Positions 8,848-17,976 of a stretch of DNA of 64,000 nucleotides are shown in pieces (positions within the stretch are counted from its first letter, which is position 1; each line of letters opens with the position of its first letter). The stretch is from Isoptericola sp. BMS4 (GTDB taxonomy: Bacteria; Actinomycetota; Actinomycetes; Actinomycetales; Cellulomonadaceae). The DNA is taken from NCBI RefSeq assembly GCF_011634835.1, contig NZ_SIRP01000001.1:675140-739139 (forward strand), in the 5' to 3' direction. The position numbers and the translations under genes were made by a program. The notes below the pieces were generated by a model that worked only from the letters and a program-made list of their open reading frames with translations, was not told where the DNA came from and did not search any database.

Positions 8848-10379
8848 ACGCCGCGACGCGGGCCGGTGTCCGTGGCGACGTCGTGCGTCGGCGCGCCCGG
8901 ACCACGCCTGGCGCGCACGACCATGATGACCAGGCCGACGACGAGCCACACCGCGGCGATCTCCAGCGCGAGATGGCTGGCCAGCACGAGGACGGCGACG
9001 ACGATCGCCGCCCCGACGACCGGGACGACGGTGTGCAGGACGCGGCGGTCCGTGCGGCGTCCGAGCACGTAGTAGCCGATCACGGCGACGTGCAGGAAGA
9101 CGAACGCGGCCAGGGCGCCGACGGTGACCATCGAGGAGAGCAGGTCGAGACCGTCGGGCTTGATCGCGGCGGCGACGGCGATGAGGAGCGTCGCGACCGC
9201 CGAGACGAGGATCGCGGGCCGAGGCACGCCGGTGCGGCGGCTCACGGAACCGAGCGCGGCGGGCAGCTGCCCGTCGCGGGCCATGCCGTACATGAGACGG
9301 CTGACCGCGGCCTGCGCGACGAGCGCGGAGAGCACGGGCCCGATCGCTCTCGCCGTCGTGACGGTCGTGCCCAGCCAGGACCCGATCTCGTCGCCGATCA
9401 TGGTGTAGAAGACCGTGCCCTGCTCGTCGGGGCGCGCGGCGAGCTCCGCCGGGGTGGTCGTCGTCAGCAGCGCCCCCAGGTACGTCTGCAGCACGAAGAG
9501 CGCCCCGGCGAGGACCAGGCAGAAGATCAGGGCCTTGCTGACCTGCCGTGGGGACCCGGTGGTCTCCTCGGCGAACGTGGCGATCGCGTCGAAGCCCAGG
9601 AAGGCGAGCGCCGCCACCGAGACCGCACCGAGAGTGCCGGCGACGGTGAAGCCGTCCAGCCCCGTCAGCGGGGACAGCCACGGCCTCGCCGGTCCCTCCT
9701 GGACCAGGACGACGACCGCACCCACGCAGAAGGCGGCCAGCACCAGGATCTCCACCACCAGGGCGACGAAACCGACCGTCGCCGCCAGCTTGACCCCGCC
9801 GAGGTTCAGGCCCGTGATGAGCAGCACGGCCGCGCCGGTGAACACCCAGACGGGCACCGCGGGAAACAGGGCGTGGCTGGCGATGCCGCAGAACAGCGCG
9901 GCCAGGCTCGGGATGAACAGGTAGTCCAGCCCGATCATCCAGCCGGCCATGAAGCCCGGGCGCCTCCCCAGCCCCGCGGTCGCGTAGGCCGAGACCGACC
10001 CCGCCTTGGGCACGGCGACGGACATGCGCGCGTACGACCATGCGGTGAACGCCATCGCCACCGTCGCGACGAGGAACACGAGGGCGACCGCCCCGTTGCT
10101 GCGGGCGTCCAGCACGCCGAAGGTGCCCATCGGCGCGGTCGGGCCGATGAACAGCAGCCCGTAGACGACGAGGTGGCGCAGGGACAGGCTCCGGTGGAGC
10201 CGCCCCTCGGTGGTGCCGGGTGCGGGGACGTCCTTGGCGGCGCGGGGACTGGTAGACGTCGGTCTCAACTCCTCAGCTGTTCGCGGTGGCCCGGACGGCA
10301 ACGCGGGTCCTCGATCGGGCCTCGGCGAGCCTACGCCGACGGCAGCGGGTGAGGGGGTGGCGGGCGTGAACGACAGCAC
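8844..10379 (-). CDS. APC-superfamily amino acid/polyamine permease
   Basis: About 511 residues with twelve hydrophobic segments. It has the APC signature of an early unwound helix (LLFIGPTAPMGTFGVLD) and a FDAIATFAEETTGSPRQ block, which in this family lies in the substrate and proton path. Such proteins carry amino acids or amines with protons through the inner membrane. The first ~60 residues are low-complexity and the start is unclear. GTG at 10379 has AGGTG five bases upstream, so I prefer it over the ATG at 10487. Substrate unknown. Confidence 0.82.
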   Translation of the reverse strand: MLSFTPATPSPAAVGVGSPRPDRGPALPSGPPRTAEELRPTSTSPRAAKDVPAPGTTEGRLHRSLSLRHLVVYGLLFIGPTAPMGTFGVLDARSNGAVALVFLVATVAMAFTAWSYARMSVAVPKAGSVSAYATAGLGRRPGFMAGWMIGLDYLFIPSLAALFCGIASHALFPAVPVWVFTGAAVLLITGLNLGGVKLAATVGFVALVVEILVLAAFCVGAVVVLVQEGPARPWLSPLTGLDGFTVAGTLGAVSVAALAFLGFDAIATFAEETTGSPRQVSKALIFCLVLAGALFVLQTYLGALLTTTTPAELAARPDEQGTVFYTMIGDEIGSWLGTTVTTARAIGPVLSALVAQAAVSRLMYGMARDGQLPAALGSVSRRTGVPRPAILVSAVATLLIAVAAAIKPDGLDLLSSMVTVGALAAFVFLHVAVIGYYVLGRRTDRRVLHTVVPVVGAAIVVAVLVLASHLALEIAAVWLVVGLVIMVVRARRGPGAPTHDVATDTGPRRGV

Positions 10380-10422
10380 CAGGTGCACCTCGGCGTGACG
10401 GCGACACTTCGGGCGCCTCTGC

Positions 10423-10690
10423 GGATGGACCGGCCGACCACTACGACGACGCACGCGCGATGACCGTGGAGGCTGGGGCCACACCACCCCTCGGGGCGAG
10501 CGACTGCGCCGACGCCGCCATCGCCCGCTACCTGGTGGACCGCGAGGCCGACGACGGCGCCACCTGCGAGCAGGACGTCGCGCCGTTCACTCCGGCCCCC
10601 AGCGGTTCGAGCGGGAGGGCCTGTGCATGCTGGTTGGTCAGGCGGGGTGGTGGGCCTCTGACCCTGCGGTGCCGACCAGGGGTGCTCTGA
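10423..10690 (+). pseudogene. remnant of the C-terminus of a secreted TAP-like alpha/beta hydrolase
   Basis: This gap of about 355 bases between genes holds a gene fossil. The frame reads YDDARAMTVE, then AGATPP, then LGASDCADAAIARYLVD and a GATCEQDVAPFTP tail. The Cys-containing CADAA..YLVD block is typical of the C-terminus of tripeptidyl-aminopeptidase-like hydrolases. Read one base away, the middle gives GWGHTTP, the usual catalytic-His loop. Two nearby compensating frameshifts have therefore removed the catalytic His. No start, nucleophile elbow or signal peptide remains. Identification is by motif memory only. Confidence 0.5.
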
Positions 10691-10734
10691 ACCACGCGCG
10701 ATCTTCGCGGACCAGTGGATCACCTGCGTAGGGA

Positions 10735-12396
10735 TCAGTCGCTGTCGCTCTCCTGAGAGGGGCCTCCACCCATGTCACCGGCGGCGTCGATTCGCCTCCT
10801 CAGATGCGACAGGAGACTCAGCGCGTCGAGGCAGTCCTGATGAGTGAAGAACCCCCGCTCGCGCAGGGCCCTGACTTCCTCGTGGGCGAACGGACTCCGG
10901 AAGCCGTGCCAGATCCCTTCCGAGAGAACACGCTGCGCGGTCCTGATGTTCTGTGCACTGTCGTCCGAGATCTCGCCGTCGAGCCCAGGAAGGACGTCGA
11001 TGGCGAAGGACTTACCGAATGCTCGTTGCAGTGCGCTCAGATCGTCGTTTCCGGAGATGGAACCGGCGTTCTTGACGTCGCGGACGTATCTCTTGGTTGC
11101 CTCCAGGACGGCATGGAAGTAGTGGCCGTCCTTGTAGTACTCCTCTGATGCCGATTGGATCGACGAGTGGAGGGTTCGCCAGTGAAGGTCGGCGTATTCC
11201 GGCGCGATCTCGTTCATGCCGATGACGATCGCTTCGCGATCGCTGTCGGAGAGCTCGGTGTCAGGTGATTCGAGGACGTGGAGCACATCTGAGAGTGATT
11301 GTGCTCGCCGTTCGTCACGAATGGAGGCGACCCATTTATCCACCTCGACTCCCAGGTCCGTCTTCAGCCGTGCGCGCTTCGTTGTCCGCCGTGTTTCTCG
11401 GCGCTTCGCCGCGATTTCGCGAAGCATGTCGGCGAGGAAGTCTCGGAGGCGCTCGGCCTCGGAGCTCTCCCAGCTGACCGACCGCCGATCCGTGGCGATG
11501 ACGTCCTCCTCGAGATCGTCGAGATAGTCGGCGTCGATGTGCCCGGTGATGTAGGAGAACGCATAGCTGGACTCGGGTACACCGAAGTACTCCGGGTCGT
11601 TCGCCAGTCGACCCTTGGCGTAGAGGGTGACCCCGCGGAGCTCCTGGGGGAGTGGTTTCGACGCTGTGATGATGCGCCCACGTACGGGCGGCGCGTCGGA
11701 GGAGTCCGCGAGATCGCCGGGGATGGACCACTCGGCCTCGACGTCGATCCGCGCGTACCTGAGGTCGCGCGAGACGAGGATCGGGTCGGTGCGCGGTCCC
11801 CGTACGGTGATCTCGAACGTGGAGTCGCCGTAATTGAAGAGCTTGGCGAGGCTCTCGGCTAGGTCTTTGGCCTTGACCGGGCTTTTCCGCTGCAGATCTT
11901 CGACCAGGATGGTCGTGCCGTGTTCGTCGACGTCCTCCGCCCGCTCGGCCCCGGCTTCGGGGTGGTAGACGCCTCCGGTCTCTCCGAGGATCGCGTCCCA
12001 GTCCATCGTCACGACGGTCCAGGTCGACTCGCCGGCCCGCTTCGTTCGGATGGTGATCCGCTTGCCGATGCCGAAGAGCGCCAGTTTCCCGAGGCCCTTG
12101 CGACCGGCGACCCGTCGTCGGCCGGACTCGGAGAAGCCGGTGGCGTCACGCCGCCGGTTCCGCCCGATGCGGAGATAGCGTTCCGCGAGATCTTCGCGAC
12201 TCATCCCGTGGCCGTCGTCCTCGACGCGTACGCTCTGCGCCCCCGAGGTGTCGAGCGTGACACGTGCGTGTGCGGCGTCGGCGTCATACGAGTTGGCGAC
12301 CAGTTCGGCGACGGCGTTCGGCAGCCGCGAGTACATCTTGAAACCCAGATGTTCAATCGTGTTGGGGTCGAACGAAAGGGTGAGCTGTTCGGTCAT
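10735..12396 (-). CDS. GHKL ATPase fused to a C-terminal TIGR02391/HEPN-like domain; last gene of the six-gene defence operon
   Basis: 553 residues. The N-terminal Hsp90/MutL-type ATPase has its N-box around Asn35 (AELVANSYDAD), a DDGHG at 60-64 and a glycine lid GRKGLGKLALFG at 98-109. The C-terminal ~110 residues resemble the TIGR02391 (Ymh-like) family. They include the pair R500-x4-H505 in FRSPFAHEE, the catalytic pattern of HEPN ribonucleases, followed by LSLLSHLRRRID. The start overlaps the Z1 stop by four bases. GC is near 58%, well below the flanks. An ATP-gated RNase effector is my inference; the individual motifs are visible. Confidence 0.8.
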   Translation of the reverse strand: MTEQLTLSFDPNTIEHLGFKMYSRLPNAVAELVANSYDADAAHARVTLDTSGAQSVRVEDDGHGMSREDLAERYLRIGRNRRRDATGFSESGRRRVAGRKGLGKLALFGIGKRITIRTKRAGESTWTVVTMDWDAILGETGGVYHPEAGAERAEDVDEHGTTILVEDLQRKSPVKAKDLAESLAKLFNYGDSTFEITVRGPRTDPILVSRDLRYARIDVEAEWSIPGDLADSSDAPPVRGRIITASKPLPQELRGVTLYAKGRLANDPEYFGVPESSYAFSYITGHIDADYLDDLEEDVIATDRRSVSWESSEAERLRDFLADMLREIAAKRRETRRTTKRARLKTDLGVEVDKWVASIRDERRAQSLSDVLHVLESPDTELSDSDREAIVIGMNEIAPEYADLHWRTLHSSIQSASEEYYKDGHYFHAVLEATKRYVRDVKNAGSISGNDDLSALQRAFGKSFAIDVLPGLDGEISDDSAQNIRTAQRVLSEGIWHGFRSPFAHEEVRALRERGFFTHQDCLDALSLLSHLRRRIDAAGDMGGGPSQESDSD

Positions 12397-15300
12397 CCTC
12401 CCGAACCTTTCAGATCCACGTCGTACGTGGCGCGCTCGTCCTTGAACTTGACCTCGAACGCCACGCGGCCGCCCGGTGCCGAGCGGTACGGCATGGCGAG
12501 CGAGAACATCGACGCGATCTCACCGGGGTCGGGCTGGTCGGGCAGGTTGCGCGGTTCGTCGTCGTCGAATCGGTCGGCTGAGAACGTCAGGAGGATCGCT
12601 CCCCGGGTGCCGCGCGGGTCAGCGACGTCACGGAGGTGCCTGAACTTGGTCTCGGTGCGAAGGATCTCCGCGAACGCCGCGCGGTACTTGTGCTCCGGAG
12701 CAGCGCCACCGCCGGAGATGATCTCGAGGGCGTCGCGCTGACGGGGCGAGCTCCCGGAGAACATGCCCTCGCGGTCGTCACGCCTTCTGCGCTTGAGGAT
12801 GTCGAGCCGCTCGCCGTCGACGTAGCGCGTCGCGACACTCGCGCTCGCTCGGCTGCTCGATGCCAACTCGGGCACGATCACCGCCCAATCGGTCAGAGTG
12901 CCCTCGTCGTGCGCCTTCTCGATGAAGTTGAGGGTCGGCGCGATCGAGTAGCGCTTGGCCCAGTGGAACTCACGGATCATGGCGAGCACCGTGTCGGTGT
13001 CCACGATGCCGTACCGTGCCGCGTACTCGTTGGCGACGGGCTTCTCGTCGTCTCGCACGTCGATCACGTGGAAGAACGGGCCGCGGTTGCTCGCCGCGTC
13101 GAGCAGCGGTCGGACGGCGGCGAAGTGCGTGGCATTGACCTGCGGGTCGCGGTCCGGCTGTTGGAAGAAGTCGCGGACCTTGCCGCCGTCTCCTTGTCGG
13201 GTGAGGCGGGCGTTGTACATCTTGTTGCGTCCGGTCGGCGTCAGCCATGGCAGGCTCTGGAACACCAGCGGCGGCACGTCGATCGGGCGGACCATGGGGT
13301 GTCCGTCGTCCCGTGCACCCTGGTATTGGCGCAGCTGGTCGCGGAAGTCCTCCTCGTCCTTCACGATCGCCTCGAATGCCCGGTACAGGTCCACGGTCGT
13401 GCTCTTCCTCTGCCCGGGCACGTACCTGCCGATGTAGAGCCGGACGAGGTCGTGGTAGCCCGGGCGGTAGCCGAACCAGCGGCCCATCTGCATGAGCGTG
13501 TCCGCCGCGACGGTGCGGCGGGTGTAGTACGTCGTGGTGAGACCCTCCACCGTGAATCCGCGGCTGAGCTTGGTGCCTCCGACCAGGATCTTCCAGACCG
13601 AGCCCGCCTGGAAGTCGAGGTCCTCCTGGACGTAGTCCCGCTCGGCAGCGCCGTTGACGACGATGACGGGGCTGTACCCGGATCGGATACGACTGACCGC
13701 CTCGCCGACGTACGGTCGCAGTGCGGTGAAGTCGTCGATCCCCGCCTCGGGGGCGCGCGCCAGGGTCACCGGGCGGAAGTCGTCGCGCCACAGGTCGTGG
13801 AGCCGGCGCATCCCGGCGGGAGAGGAGTAGCCGGCACGGTTCCAGACGTCGACGACGGTTGCCGCCAGTTCCGCGTGGTCCACCTGCTTCACCGACTCGT
13901 GCACCAACATCGTGTGGTGGTGGAAGTCGCCCTCGTCCCCTCGAGCAGCGCGTTGCAGCTTCAGCGCTCCGCTGAGCACGAAGGCGTCGAGGGCGTTCCG
14001 GATCTCGAGACGTCGGGCGTCCTCGTCGTCGGGAGCGGCAAGAAGGTCGCGGACGAACGCCGCCTCGTTCGAGTCGGCAGGATCGTCGGAGACCGGCTCG
14101 TCGGGCTCGCGGTCGAGGTCGTGGAACTGCCTCCCACCCATGTAGGCGGCGGGTGGGTCCAAGCTGACGATGAAGTCCTTGGGGAACACGTCCTCGGCGT
14201 CGTCCGGGTCGACGAAGACGTTGGCGAAGGGCGTGGCCGTGTAGCCGATGTACTGGGCTCGCGGTAGCTCGCCGAGGAGCTGCGCGATGAGGCGGTTGAT
14301 CGCCGTCCGCTCGCGGCGCTCGGGGGTGTCCTTGCGAGGGTCGGTGGTGTTGATGGAGGCCTGGTCCGCCTCGTCGTCGATGATCAGTGCAGGGATCTCG
14401 CGGAGGTCGGCCTTGATCGCCTTGAGGTCCTTGACGAGCTTCTTGAGCACGGACGAGTTCTTCTTCACGACGGCGAGGCGGATGTCCGTGCCGAAGAGAT
14501 TCGTCGGGTCGTACAGCGGCTTGGCCGGGTCGGCGAAAGGATCGGTGTCGCGGTAGTCGAGGTACCCGAGGCCGGTCTTGAGGCTCCGGTAGTCACCCGA
14601 CGCGTTCGTCAGCCTCCGGATGCCCGGTCGACGCTGGCGCTTCGGGTCCCCTCCGTAGCGGACGAACTTGCCGGCGAGCCAGTCCAGGTCGCCGCTGCCG
14701 GCGTAGTCGATGTCGCGTACCTGGTCGGGGTCGTTCTTGTCGCGCCCACCGAGGATGTTCTCCTCCCCGACGAGCTCCATGTCGATGCGCCGTTGGGTCT
14801 GGCCCCGCAGCAGTTCGATGGTGCCGGTCAGCACGATGACCAGGCGATACCCGGCGTCCACGGCCTTGGCGACGACGCCGGTGAAGTTGGCCGTCTTGCC
14901 GGACTGCACGTGTCCGACCACGAGCCCCTTGGACTGGTACGGCTCGCGGCGTGTCGGGTCGGCGAGGCGGCGGACCACCTCGTGCGTCACGCGGTCGAGC
15001 TCGTTGACCGCGTCACCGCTCATCTTGCGCTCGAGGACCCGGCGATAGCCGGCCCAGTAGAACGAGCGCTCGGCGGCGATGGCATCCGTGTACCACGGGT
15101 CCCAGTCCTCCGGCTTGTCCCCGGCGATGACAACGGCACCGAGGTCCAAGGGGTAGGCCGCGTCGACGGCGGCGCGCGCCTCGTCGCCGAGCTCGAGCAG
15201 CTCGAGCACGAGGGCCCGGCGCTCGGCGGTGCGGGGTTCGGTGGTCTGGGTCCATCCGTCGGCGTCACCCGCGTCCCACCGGTTGAGCTGGACGTGGAAG

Positions 15301-15479
15301 GCCAGCCGCGCCTGGTCGTTGGGGTCGGCCGAGGTGATCATCTCGACCAGCTCGTCCTCGGTCAGCGTCTCGTCGTATCGCCGCAGGTGGTGCAGGACGT
15401 CGTCGAGCAGCGGCTGCGGCTCGAACCCCTGCATGCTCCGCATGGCGCGGACGACGGCGTCGGTGAGGATGTCGCTCAT
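12393..15479 (-). CDS. Z1-domain superfamily 2 ATPase
   Basis: 1028 residues. The Walker A is GHVQSGKT at about 189-196, the DEAD-like Walker B is IIDDEAD at about 366-372, and YIGYTATPFANVF near 410-422 matches helicase motif III. A late block at about 635-671 (GGTKLSRGFTVEGL and then MQMGRWFGYRPGY) marks the Z1 domain. Z1 proteins occur beside MORC/MutL-like ATPases and nucleases in predicted restriction systems and probably translocate on or remodel DNA. It overlaps its neighbours on both sides by four bases (ATGA), so its dose is tied to the nuclease before it and the GHKL-HEPN protein after it. Confidence 0.88.
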   Translation of the reverse strand: MSDILTDAVVRAMRSMQGFEPQPLLDDVLHHLRRYDETLTEDELVEMITSADPNDQARLAFHVQLNRWDAGDADGWTQTTEPRTAERRALVLELLELGDEARAAVDAAYPLDLGAVVIAGDKPEDWDPWYTDAIAAERSFYWAGYRRVLERKMSGDAVNELDRVTHEVVRRLADPTRREPYQSKGLVVGHVQSGKTANFTGVVAKAVDAGYRLVIVLTGTIELLRGQTQRRIDMELVGEENILGGRDKNDPDQVRDIDYAGSGDLDWLAGKFVRYGGDPKRQRRPGIRRLTNASGDYRSLKTGLGYLDYRDTDPFADPAKPLYDPTNLFGTDIRLAVVKKNSSVLKKLVKDLKAIKADLREIPALIIDDEADQASINTTDPRKDTPERRERTAINRLIAQLLGELPRAQYIGYTATPFANVFVDPDDAEDVFPKDFIVSLDPPAAYMGGRQFHDLDREPDEPVSDDPADSNEAAFVRDLLAAPDDEDARRLEIRNALDAFVLSGALKLQRAARGDEGDFHHHTMLVHESVKQVDHAELAATVVDVWNRAGYSSPAGMRRLHDLWRDDFRPVTLARAPEAGIDDFTALRPYVGEAVSRIRSGYSPVIVVNGAAERDYVQEDLDFQAGSVWKILVGGTKLSRGFTVEGLTTTYYTRRTVAADTLMQMGRWFGYRPGYHDLVRLYIGRYVPGQRKSTTVDLYRAFEAIVKDEEDFRDQLRQYQGARDDGHPMVRPIDVPPLVFQSLPWLTPTGRNKMYNARLTRQGDGGKVRDFFQQPDRDPQVNATHFAAVRPLLDAASNRGPFFHVIDVRDDEKPVANEYAARYGIVDTDTVLAMIREFHWAKRYSIAPTLNFIEKAHDEGTLTDWAVIVPELASSSRASASVATRYVDGERLDILKRRRRDDREGMFSGSSPRQRDALEIISGGGAAPEHKYRAAFAEILRTETKFRHLRDVADPRGTRGAILLTFSADRFDDDEPRNLPDQPDPGEIASMFSLAMPYRSAPGGRVAFEVKFKDERATYDVDLKGSGG

Positions 15480-16453
15480 GCGGTGGTGCTCCCCGTGTGG
15501 CCCAGGAACGGTGTCAGCGGATGACCGGGGTCGCCGGGTGTGCGGTCGGTCACGTCGACACGGTAGGTGAGGTCACCGACAAGATCGTGGTTGGGGACGA
15601 CGGCGCGGAGACGCTCCGTGGTGACGGCCGGGAAGTCGTCGTCGACGGCGTAGGCACGCGGGGTGCTGCGCTGCAGGTACTTCTGGTCGTACAGCTCCGC
15701 GTCCTCGTCGGCCCAGCCGAGGTCGGCGAGCGCGGCGCCGAACCGGGCGTCCCCGCTCAGCCGCCCACGGAGGTCGACGACCATGCCGGCTAACGAACGC
15801 CCGGTACCGCCGCCGGCCCGGGTGAGTTGGATCGAGAGGAGCCACAACGGTCGCGCCGGGTTGGGGCGGAGTTGTTCGGTCCCGGAGATCATGTGCTTCC
15901 GGCGCTCCGAGAGCGTGGTCTTCACCTCGAGGTCGACGGCGGGCAGCGCGAAGTCGTGCTGTTCGGCGAGCGGGCCGAGCCACCAGTCGAGGGCGTCGTC
16001 GGCGCCCGCGCCGTCGAGCAGGGCCTCCAGCACCATCAGCTCACCCAGGAGCCCGAGCTGCTGTTCCTCGCTGAGGCGACGGCGCAGTGCGAGCAGGGAC
16101 CGCAGGTCCGACATCGCGGCGTTGGTGGCCGCGGCGAACGAGGACCCCTTGCGCATCTCCTCCACGATGGAGACGGCGAGGGCGTAGGCGGGCTGGTGCA
16201 TTCCCCGGGCGTCGACGTCGACGACCGACCACATGGTCCCGTCGACGTCCTCGAGGTCGACGGAGACGCGCTCGAGGCCCTTGACCGTCGGCGAGGTCCC
16301 GTCGTGCACGGTGCGGAAGGTGAGCCGCTCGGCTGCCGGGTCGATGCGCAGCAAGCATCGAGGCTCGTCGCAGAGCAGATGTTGCGTCGCGACGTTCGCC
16401 GAGAAGTACTCGTCGAGGGATTCGGGGGTGAGGTACCGGGCGGGGTCGGTCAC
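15476..16453 (-). CDS. PD-(D/E)XK nuclease-fold protein (DUF4420-like)
   Basis: 325 residues, starting at a GTG that overlaps the upstream GHKL stop by four bases. A helix with LLGELMVLEALL (Glu138) precedes the core strand, in which Asp167 and the E176-V-K178 triplet in VDLEVKTT form the expected D...ExK metal site. DUF4420-type proteins with this layout sit next to Z1 and GHKL genes in other bacteria. It is the most likely DNA-cutting subunit of the complex. The active-site residues look intact. Confidence 0.8.
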   Translation of the reverse strand: MTDPARYLTPESLDEYFSANVATQHLLCDEPRCLLRIDPAAERLTFRTVHDGTSPTVKGLERVSVDLEDVDGTMWSVVDVDARGMHQPAYALAVSIVEEMRKGSSFAAATNAAMSDLRSLLALRRRLSEEQQLGLLGELMVLEALLDGAGADDALDWWLGPLAEQHDFALPAVDLEVKTTLSERRKHMISGTEQLRPNPARPLWLLSIQLTRAGGGTGRSLAGMVVDLRGRLSGDARFGAALADLGWADEDAELYDQKYLQRSTPRAYAVDDDFPAVTTERLRAVVPNHDLVGDLTYRVDVTDRTPGDPGHPLTPFLGHTGSTTA

Positions 16454-17976
16454 GAACTCTCCTCGCTGCGTCGCGTGTGCTGCGCCACATGCTCCCGTGC
16501 GGCGGCGACGAGCACACGCTGCCACGCGGATTCCAGCCGCTTCAGGCGGGCGCCCCGGATGTCGGCGGTGAAATGGGTGTTCACCAGCAGATACAGGAGT
16601 GCCTTGACCATGGGTGCGTCGTCGGGGCTCAGGCTCCGGTGCCCGACGATCGCCTCCCGGTACCGTGCGTTGAGGAAGAGCCTGCGCGCGTCGACGTCCA
16701 CGCGGAAGAACTCGTCCTCGGGCAGCATCGACCACCGGATGTCGACGGGCTGCTCGTCCGGTACGAGGTCTGTGGCGTCGGCGAACGCCTCGATCACGCT
16801 CGCCGGCATGCCGCCGTGGGGTTCGACGACGGAGACCGGGCGGGCCTGGCGCTTGCGCGCTTCCCGTGACTCGTCGCGTGCGGCGGCGAGGAGATCCGCG
16901 AACCCCCGTCCGTCCGCGGAGCGCGCGGCGCGGATCGCGTCCTTGAGGACGGCGTCGAGGACGACGCCGGTCTTCTCCGGGTTGATCGTCACGTGCCGCT
17001 CGGTCGACGGGCCGAGGTCGAGGGCCAGTCGTGCCTGCCCGAGGTCCGGTTCGCGCATCGTCAGGTCGCACCAGCCGCCGGCCTGCAACAGCCGGTCGCG
17101 GCGGTAGACGTACAGCCCCTGCGTGTCGAGCGGCCCGCGCTCGTCGAGGACGAATCCCGGTGCGCTCTGTTCGCGCGCCGGCCAGACGTACGCAGTGGCC
17201 GTGACCGTGCCGTCGTCGAGACGAACCGGTAGGTCCATCGGGAAGCCGACGGCTCCGGAGACCCGGGACGAGAACGGGTCGAGCGGGGAGACCACGGCCG
17301 GCGCCCCCGGGCCGTACTCGGCGTCGTACTCCTCGATGCTGACGTGCACGGCGCCCCGCGCGAGCAGCCGGTGGAGTACCAAACCGAGGTGGGTCGCGAG
17401 GCGGTGGATCGTCGAGCCGATCCACGCCTGCTGCTCCTCGACGTCGGTGGTCGGGAGGAACGCCCGCACGTCCGCCCATTCGACGACGGTCCCGGTCTCG
17501 AGGTCGAAGTCGACGTCGACGGCGTCGAGCCGTTCGCGCGCGGTGTCGGAGGCGTACGACTCCACGACCGGCCCGGTGTCGATGGTCGCGCGGCGGATTC
17601 GCCGCCCCACGGCCGGCGCTCCGAAGCGACGGGACCACACGATGAGCGTCTCGGCCTGGCTGAGCGACGCGGCCTTGAGGCCGATGCCGAAGTGGCCCAG
17701 GTCGTTCTCGTCGTAGTCCCGTTTCCTGGCGTAAGTCATCGCGGCGTCGACGGCGGCGGTGTCCATACCGTGCCCGTCGTCGATCACCTCGAGCCCGACG
17801 GGTCGCCCGTCGCGGGTGACGAAGCGGACGACGACGTTGCGTGCGCCGGCGTCGAGGCTGTTGTCGACGAGGTCCGCCACGGCCGTGGACAGCGAGTGGT
17901 GCCGACCGATCGCCGAGGTGATCGACGGGTCGGGGTCCACCCGCCGCTGCGTGACGGGCTGCGGCGCGGTCGGCAT
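16450..17976 (-). CDS. MORC/MutL-like GHKL ATPase
   Basis: 508 residues. It has an N-box around Asn39 (VADLVDNSLDAG), DDGHG at 66-70 and GHFGIGLKAASLS at 94-106, and a middle S5-like region. It lacks the C-terminal HEPN-like part seen in the other GHKL protein of the operon, and the two are not close paralogues by eye. Prokaryotic MORC-like ATPases close as clamps on DNA and are known from restriction-modification neighbourhoods. The start shares one base with the DUF499 stop (TGATG). Confidence 0.85.
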   Translation of the reverse strand: MPTAPQPVTQRRVDPDPSITSAIGRHHSLSTAVADLVDNSLDAGARNVVVRFVTRDGRPVGLEVIDDGHGMDTAAVDAAMTYARKRDYDENDLGHFGIGLKAASLSQAETLIVWSRRFGAPAVGRRIRRATIDTGPVVESYASDTARERLDAVDVDFDLETGTVVEWADVRAFLPTTDVEEQQAWIGSTIHRLATHLGLVLHRLLARGAVHVSIEEYDAEYGPGAPAVVSPLDPFSSRVSGAVGFPMDLPVRLDDGTVTATAYVWPAREQSAPGFVLDERGPLDTQGLYVYRRDRLLQAGGWCDLTMREPDLGQARLALDLGPSTERHVTINPEKTGVVLDAVLKDAIRAARSADGRGFADLLAAARDESREARKRQARPVSVVEPHGGMPASVIEAFADATDLVPDEQPVDIRWSMLPEDEFFRVDVDARRLFLNARYREAIVGHRSLSPDDAPMVKALLYLLVNTHFTADIRGARLKRLESAWQRVLVAAAREHVAQHTRRSEESS

